Positions 33,295 through 39,347 of a stretch of DNA of 39,347 nucleotides are shown piece by piece. The position numbers and the translations under genes are program-made. Origin of the DNA: Candidatus Epulonipiscium sp. GTDB taxonomy: Bacteria; Bacillota; Clostridia; Lachnospirales; Defluviitaleaceae. The notes under the pieces were generated by a model. That model was not told the origin of the DNA. It was given only the letters and a program-made list of their open reading frames with translations, and made no database searches. The stretch is from contig JAAYPH010000196.1 of NCBI GenBank assembly GCA_012519955.1, positions 1 to 39,347 on the forward strand. The letters are read 5' to 3'. Numbering within the stretch: the stretch's first letter is position 1; each line of letters starts with the position of its first letter.

Positions 33295-33341
33295 AATAAA
33301 GAACCATGAAGATATTTTATCTTTAAGGTTCTTTATTTTTT
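33295..33341 (+). terminator. Rho-independent terminator after msrB
   Basis: AATAAAGAACC pairs with GGTTCTTTATT around an inner AAGATA/TATCTT stem, followed by T's. It ends before the GTG start of the next gene. Confidence 0.75.
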
Positions 33342-33372
33342 GTCCGATAAAAAATTTGATAGGGGTGTTAAA

Positions 33373-34800
33373 GTGAAAAATTATATTTTTGTATTTATAT
33401 TAGTTGTGAGCTTTATATTTCAACCTACATATTCTTACGGAGCAGCAAACTCTGTTTGGAAAGAAACAAAACAAGTTTCCATCTCAACAGGCAATAAAAC
33501 AGTTCATCTGGTCTATGTGAATTTAAATGATCCTAAAATTCAAATAGACGTACTTCCGGCTAAAGGAAAAGTGGGACAAGTAGATGATCTTAAGAATATT
33601 GCAAATCAAATGAACACATCGGAAAGAGAAGCTATTGCTGCCATCAACGGCACATTTTTTAATTCCTATGATGATTTGCAGCCAAACGGAAACATCATAG
33701 AAAACGGCAAGGTTCTTCATGTAGGCAGCAATGGAACAACGATAGGTTTTACAAAAGATAACAAAGCTTTGATGGACAATGTTAAAATCAAAGTCACAGG
33801 AACCATTAACGGAAGCTCTAATTGGGACAAAACATGGTACGCATGGAATATCAACCATAATGATACAAGAGCAGAGGCAACGGTCATTTTTACGCCTGAG
33901 TATGGAAAGTATACTCCTGAGCATAATAAGCTTTCTGTAGTCGTTGAAAATGGCGTTGTAGCGGAAATTAAAAACGGAAAGGCACGAATCCCTGTCAATG
34001 GCTATACCATTGTTGTGGGAACCAAAGGACTTTTGGATCGTTTCCATGTGGGAGATTCCGTAGAATATCACACAGAATTTAACCATTTGAACTCCGGCAA
34101 TCCATTAACAGGCTGGGGAAATGTTGATTCTGCTGTAGGGGCCGGTCCTATGCTTGTGAAGGATGGAAAAATTGTAGCCAATCCAAAGAATGAAGGCTTT
34201 ACCAGTGAAAAGATACTTACCAACAAAGGACAAAGAAGCTTTATAGGCGTAAATGAAAATAATGTTATGATTATGGGAACTGTAGCCAGTGCCAATATCA
34301 ACGAACTAGCAGAAATCGCAAAGAAACTCGGTTTAAAAGATGCCATGAACTTAGACGGCGGCGCATCTTCAGGATTATATTATAATGGAGAATATATCAC
34401 AAGAACAGGAAGACAAATAAGCAATGCCTTAGTTGTTTCCAGACTGAAACAGGATGCTATCAAAGTAACCATAAATGGAAACAAATTAGACATGAATGTG
34501 TCTCCGGTAATGAAAGACGGAACAGTTTTAGTACCTTTAAGAGCGATCTTTGAAGCCTTGAATATCAATTTAAAATATGATGCTTCAACCAAAACCATTT
34601 ACGGAAAAAAAGAAAACACGAAAATCATACTTCCTCTTGGAAAAGATGCCACAGTAAATGGCCAAACAGTAAAACTCACAACTCCAGCCCAAACCATCAA
34701 CGGCAATACAATGGTTCCTGTAAAATTCATAGCCCAAAGCACAGGAGCTGATGTAAAATGGGACGGAGGAAGCAGGACGGTAGTTATTACAACAAAATAA
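33373..34800 (+). CDS. Secreted phosphodiester glycosidase (NAGPA-type) with copper-amine-oxidase-like domain
   Basis: 475 residues from the GTG at 33373, chosen because AGGGGTG lies about 5 bases upstream. A signal peptide covers about 1-24 (KNYIFVFILVVSFIFQPTYS). The central domain (about 30-355) carries AAINGTFFNSYDDLQPNG and the hallmark AMNLDGGASSGLYYNG (Asp328) of the phosphodiester glycosidase/NAGPA domain, which removes a sugar from a phosphodiester link or acts on exopolysaccharide. Residues about 365-475 form a copper-amine-oxidase N-terminal-like domain (VPLRAIFEALN and VPVKFIAQSTGADVKWD) that probably binds the cell wall. It is an extracellular single-gene unit. The substrate is unknown. 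Confidence 0.9.
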   Translation: MKNYIFVFILVVSFIFQPTYSYGAANSVWKETKQVSISTGNKTVHLVYVNLNDPKIQIDVLPAKGKVGQVDDLKNIANQMNTSEREAIAAINGTFFNSYDDLQPNGNIIENGKVLHVGSNGTTIGFTKDNKALMDNVKIKVTGTINGSSNWDKTWYAWNINHNDTRAEATVIFTPEYGKYTPEHNKLSVVVENGVVAEIKNGKARIPVNGYTIVVGTKGLLDRFHVGDSVEYHTEFNHLNSGNPLTGWGNVDSAVGAGPMLVKDGKIVANPKNEGFTSEKILTNKGQRSFIGVNENNVMIMGTVASANINELAEIAKKLGLKDAMNLDGGASSGLYYNGEYITRTGRQISNALVVSRLKQDAIKVTINGNKLDMNVSPVMKDGTVLVPLRAIFEALNINLKYDASTKTIYGKKENTKIILPLGKDATVNGQTVKLTTPAQTINGNTMVPVKFIAQSTGADVKWDGGSRTVVITTK

Positions 34801-34875
34801 AAATCAAAGAATAATATTGATGTCATAATAAAAAGTAGTCTTCTCTTAATTAAAAAAAGGTTTTTTCCTTAAATT

Positions 34876-34932
34876 AAAAAGTCGTCTACCTCCGGTGATG
34901 TAAAATTCCTAGGGGGTCGACGACTTTTTATT
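34876..34932 (+). terminator. Long terminator hairpin between the glycosidase gene and the CRISPR leader
   Basis: AAAAAGTCGTC pairs with GACGACTTTTT over 11 bp. After one mismatch, ACCTCC pairs with GGGGGT (one G-U) below a 16-18 base loop. The T run at 34925-34929 suits termination of the upstream transcript, isolating the array. Confidence 0.7.
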
Positions 34933-35008
34933 GCATTTGAGAGGGATAATTGGTAAAATTAATATAAAAAATCAAAACTAGCAGAGCAAAAATGTTGAAT
35001 TTACTGCT
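34932..35008 (+). promoter_or_regulatory. CRISPR leader with candidate promoter
   Basis: The 77 AT-rich bases between the terminator hairpin and the first repeat. TTGAGA (34937-34942, 5 of 6) and TAATAT (34960-34965, 4 of 6) are 17 bases apart, pointing into the array. The leader side is inferred from repeat orientation: the 3' end GAATTGAAAC forms the usual 8-base crRNA 5' handle ATTGAAAC if transcribed left to right. Confidence 0.6.
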
Positions 35009-38000
35009 GATTTAATCGGACTATTGTAGAATTGAAACGATGTAAGAATGTTGCTTATGCTTTTTCTATAGTTCGATTTAATCGGACTATTGTAGAATTG
35101 AAACCATAAGGATTGGCAAGTTCATTACTTGCAGGAACCTGATTTAATCGGACTATTGTAGAATTGAAACTATTATTAGCAAACTCTGCAGATGCAATGG
35201 ATATAGGATTTAATCGGACTATTGTAGAATTGAAACGAAGTAAACGAGGAAATAGCTGCAGAAAAGGAGGCCGATTTAATCGGACTATTGTAGAATTGAA
35301 ACAGGATAGGAAATAAGGTATTCCCTCTGCAGGAGTATGATTTAATCGGACTATTGTAGAATTGAAACGCAGGAGATAAAAAAGAGAGTAGATGAGCTTA
35401 ATAAGATTTAATCGGACTATTGTAGAATTGAAACGAGCTCCAAATGCTATTAGAGGAAGAGGACTGCATAGATTTAATCGGACTATTGTAGAATTGAAAC
35501 AGATATAAATACTACGGTGGGAAGGGTGTAAAAATCGATTTAATCGGACTATTGTAGAATTGAAACTGGGTGAGGCTTACAACGCATTACTAAACCACTT
35601 ACAGATTTAATCGGACTATTGTAGAATTGAAACCCGTTAACAGATACAGAGAACGGATTCACCGGAAAGGATTTAATCGGACTATTGTAGAATTGAAACC
35701 AGAGCAAAGGATCATAGACCAAGAGGAAGACTGCGAGATTTAATCGGACTATTGTAGAATTGAAACAGAGGAAGACTGCGAAGTTATAGACGACAGGTAT
35801 TGAGATTTAATCGGACTATTGTAGAATTGAAACAAGTTATGTGCAAGGAATGATTTGACATCCTTAAGTGATTTAATCGGACTATTGTAGAATTGAAACC
35901 TAAATTAAACGGCAGCTTTATCCTAAGGGCCACTAGATTTAATCGGACTATTGTAGAATTGAAACTTTTTAAACGAGGCATACCTGGTAAAATTCAAAGG
36001 AGATTTAATCGGACTATTGTAGAATTGAAACTTTGATACCCAGCACGACGCAGCAGAGCCACTAGGGGATTTAATCGGACTATTGTAGAATTGAAACCAT
36101 ATAGAGTTATGTTTACTAGAGACTCGTCTACTACGATTTAATCGGACTATTGTAGAATTGAAACATATAAGCTCTAACTTTCTTGCCGGCTCTTCTTACT
36201 GATTTAATCGGACTATTGTAGAATTGAAACCTAGATATGACGGATCAGATACAACAGTTTTATAAAGATTTAATCGGACTATTGTAGAATTGAAACTATA
36301 TAGAGTCGAATACTATCTTCTCCTCTGATATAGATTTAATCGGACTATTGTAGAATTGAAACCAATGTACATCGCATATGTCGTACTTAGGGTGACTTGA
36401 TTTAATCGGACTATTGTAGAATTGAAACGGATATAGGCTGTAGGTTCTTTAGTTATAGGATCCAGGATTTAATCGGACTATTGTAGAATTGAAACTAATT
36501 GGAAATCTTCTATATTTTGGTCAGATAATACTGATTTAATCGGACTATTGTAGAATTGAAACCGAGGGACCAACCTTTTAACTTTCTCGTGGAACGGCGA
36601 TTTAATCGGACTATTGTAGAATTGAAACGTATTACAGGCGGTACCGAAGTAGAGAGCGACGACGAGATTTAATCGGACTATTGTAGAATTGAAACAAGAC
36701 CGCGGCCAAGACTTATACCGTCAAGAGTGGAGATTTAATCGGACTATTGTAGAATTGAAACACAAGCTGGTACTGGCCGACGGAAAGGAAGCATACAGAT
36801 TTAATCGGACTATTGTAGAATTGAAACTCGGCTGGGTAAAACCAAGCTCAATAACTAAAGCATGATTTAATCGGACTATTGTAGAATTGAAACTGAGAAC
36901 AATACATCCTTTGGCTAATGCCTTTTCAAGATTTAATCGGACTATTGTAGAATTGAAACACATAACCTGTAGCATAGTTAGGGCCTAATATATGAGATTT
37001 AATCGGACTATTGTAGAATTGAAACAAATCACTAGCTCCAAATACGCTTGTACCATATACCGATTTAATCGGACTATTGTAGAATTGAAACTATTTCTTG
37101 GCTCTGCAATCTTTTGGTATACTGTCCAGATTTAATCGGACTATTGTAGAATTGAAACTCTTTAGTTCTCTCATATTCTTCTCCAAGCTGCTTAGATTTA
37201 ATCGGACTATTGTAGAATTGAAACTCTACTCCCCAATTTGCTTCTTTTGATACTTGATAACGATTTAATCGGACTATTGTAGAATTGAAACAAAGGAATT
37301 AACATTATTAATTTGGCAGGTACGAGAGATTTAATCGGACTATTGTAGAATTGAAACTTTAGGATTTTCAAATATTTCTCCATCACTTGTTACGATTTAA
37401 TCGGACTATTGTAGAATTGAAACGTTTTTGATTGTATAATATTGCGATCATTAGTATTTCGATTTAATCGGACTATTGTAGAATTGAAACTGCATACACA
37501 TTACGTGGACTATAACCTAAAGATATGATTTAATCGGACTATTGTAGAATTGAAACAGTGGAAGTTCTATATTAAGTAAAAAACTATTTATAGATTTAAT
37601 CGGACTATTGTAGAATTGAAACGTGAAAGTTCGGCTAAGCAGATAATAGATTGTTTTCAGATTTAATCGGACTATTGTAGAATTGAAACAAAAAGAAAAG
37701 AACTCAAATAAAAAATAAAATTATCAGATTTAATCGGACTATTGTAGAATTGAAACATACTTGCTGCAAAATGACTTTACTAGTGCTATGCCAGATTTAA
37801 TCGGACTATTGTAGAATTGAAACATATTAAATAGTATAAATAAGATAGCGGTTTGCTATCGATTTAATCGGACTATTGTAGAATTGAAACTTAACATTAA
37901 TCTTCTAACTTTAATTTAAAAGCCAGATTTAATCGGACTATTGTAGAATTGAAACCCGCTTCAAGAAGCGGCGGGCTACCATTTCCGAACTGATTTAATC

Positions 38001-39347
38001 GGACTATTGTAGAATTGAAACACTGGAAGTGCTGAATCACCTTTTGTTTCACTTGGGGATTTAATCGGACTATTGTAGAATTGAAACTATGAATACGACG
38101 TAAAAAAGCATCCCACGTTTCTTGATTTAATCGGACTATTGTAGAATTGAAACATGAGGTTGGGGAAGAAGGTACTTATCATACTCATAGATTTAATCGG
38201 ACTATTGTAGAATTGAAACATTCTTTCGAAAGGTGTTAGTGTTATCGGTTTTGATAGATTTAATCGGACTATTGTAGAATTGAAACTTTGTGTTGAACCT
38301 AAGCTGTCTTGTGTCGATTCTAGATTTAATCGGACTATTGTAGAATTGAAACGTTGTCTCTTTTCGTGTTGTTTACCTCCTTCATCATGATTTAATCGGA
38401 CTATTGTAGAATTGAAACAATTTAAATTCTAAAACGTCACCTTCTTCAATGTTCGATTTAATCGGACTATTGTAGAATTGAAACCAAAAGCGTATGAGAG
38501 GGGAGGGTAGGAGGAAATTAGATTTAATCGGACTATTGTAGAATTGAAACATTTGTCATCGAATAGCGTTCCGGGATTCTCGTAGATGATTTAATCGGAC
38601 TATTGTAGAATTGAAACAGGTCAATATTAATTTTAGTTTTGCTTGCTTGCTGGGATTTAATCGGACTATTGTAGAATTGAAACACATTCTTGGTTATGAA
38701 ATTAAATGGGTAAAAAAAGAGATTTAATCGGACTATTGTAGAATTGAAACATTTTATTGGTTGTTAGTTCGGTTTTTAAGGCTATTGATTTAATCGGACT
38801 ATTGTAGAATTGAAACATCTTTAATGGCAGTTTTAGGAGCTGCTTTTTTAGAGATTTAATCGGACTATTGTAGAATTGAAACCATATCGTAAACATCGAT
38901 AAATCACCTGTAGCATGAGATTTAATCGGACTATTGTAGAATTGAAACTGAGAACTGCCTTACTATCCTTCACTGCAACTAGTTGATTTAATCGGACTAT
39001 TGTAGAATTGAAACTTGAAGTTAGTATTGACTACATAATATTAATTATGTAGATTTAATCGGACTATTGTAGAATTGAAACCAGAATATATATTAAAAGA
39101 AGGGAGGGTAGTTGTAAAGATTTAATCGGACTATTGTAGAATTGAAACGGGAAAGTCAGGGGCAGACTTCATTTAGATTGCAAGTGATTTAATCGGACTA
39201 TTGTAGAATTGAAACTTCGTCATCCTCGCCTATCAAGCTCAAACTGCATCCTTGATTTAATCGGACTATTGTAGAATTGAAACTAATTATGCTTTTCAGG
39301 GAAAGCGATTTTTCTCGGATTTAATCGGACTATTGTAGAATTGAAAC
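35009..39347 (+). CRISPR. CRISPR array, 66 repeats and 65 spacers, continuing to the window edge
   Basis: A 30-base repeat, starting GATTTAATCGGACTATTG and ending TAGAATTGAAAC, occurs 66 times by hand count at a period of about 66 bases, from 35009-35038 to 39318-39347. No repeat differing from the consensus was noticed. Spacers are 34-38 bases, nearly all 36 or 37. The repeat length and its ATTGAAAC end fit clostridial subtype I-B (sometimes shared with type III). The leader is at the left, so the newest spacers are near 35009. The last repeat ends on the final base of the window without decay, so the array may go on. No cas gene is in the window. Short minus-strand reading frames inside the array are products of the repeat. 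Confidence 0.99.

Noticed and set aside
33523-34086. Long antisense frame in the glycosidase gene, and similar ones in the topoisomerase genes (6856-7143, 8679-9092)
   Set aside because: No ribosome binding site or recognisable domain was seen; the sense genes have clear conserved motifs.
35784-38896. Minus-strand open frames inside the CRISPR array (35784-35981, 36721-36975, 38702-38896)
   Set aside because: Their translations repeat the same short phrase at each repeat (for example SFNSTIVRLN or MFQFYNSPIKS), so they are products of the array and not genes.
36960-38918. Spacers 30 and 59 share ACCTGTAGCAT
   Set aside because: Eleven bases without further similarity on either side is weak among 65 spacers and may be chance.
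38485-39118. Spacers 53 and 62 share GGGAGGGTAG
   Set aside because: This looks like a purine-rich ribosome binding site common in phage genes, so it is not good evidence for a shared source.
35009-39347. Shift from purine-rich spacers near the leader to pyrimidine-rich spacers later
   Set aside because: Visible by eye but with many exceptions; it was not counted, and type I systems need no strand bias.

Overview
The window looks like chromosomal DNA from an AT-rich, Gram-positive, anaerobic Clostridia-type bacterium (Bacillota, probably Lachnospirales or a close relative). The pointers are strong AGGAGG-type ribosome binding sites, sigma-A promoters, compact U-tailed terminators, copper-amine-oxidase-like stalk domains on exported proteins, a second type IIA topoisomerase pair, and a CRISPR repeat ending in ATTGAAAC, as in clostridial type I-B and III arrays. 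The genus cannot be named from sequence alone. No rRNA or tRNA gene was seen.

Layout. 1-203: the 3' end of an IS200-like insertion element (transposase C-terminus plus right-end hairpins). 191-2395: a minus-strand group with a DEDDh exonuclease, a PAP2 phosphatase and a small membrane-anchored protein. 2597-5558: a secreted L,D-transpeptidase convergent with a protein carrying AP2-like domains. 5696-10462: a type IIA topoisomerase B/A pair followed by hpt. 10504-18453: mostly single-gene units: speD, a frameshifted [2Fe-2S] thioredoxin-like gene, cyclophilin, an Aur1-type PAP2 protein, a zinc-ribbon/HTH regulator, a GNAT acetyltransferase, a zinc phospholipase C homologue, a cold-shock protein, thrC and a CobD/HisC-like aminotransferase.

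18619-32754 is the most unusual region. Seven same-strand genes with gaps of 3-70 bases encode a 1299-residue protein (three beta-sandwich-like repeats plus a helical-repeat solenoid), a lidless Hsp70, a long coiled-coil protein, a degenerate Hsp70, another lidless Hsp70, an Hsp70 fused to a von Willebrand A (vWA) domain, and a TPR protein. No dnaJ, grpE or hrcA is present. The set looks like a dedicated multi-Hsp70 machine whose scaffolds (TPR, coiled coil, solenoid, vWA) sit in the same operon. Its job is unknown. msrB and a secreted phosphodiester glycosidase follow.

34932-39347 is a leader and a very large CRISPR array: 66 repeats that read as identical and 65 spacers, running exactly to the window edge. 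No cas gene is in the window. Two neighbouring spacers overlap by 15 nt, so a 59-nt piece of the invader, and one flanking PAM candidate (CCA), can be read directly from the array.
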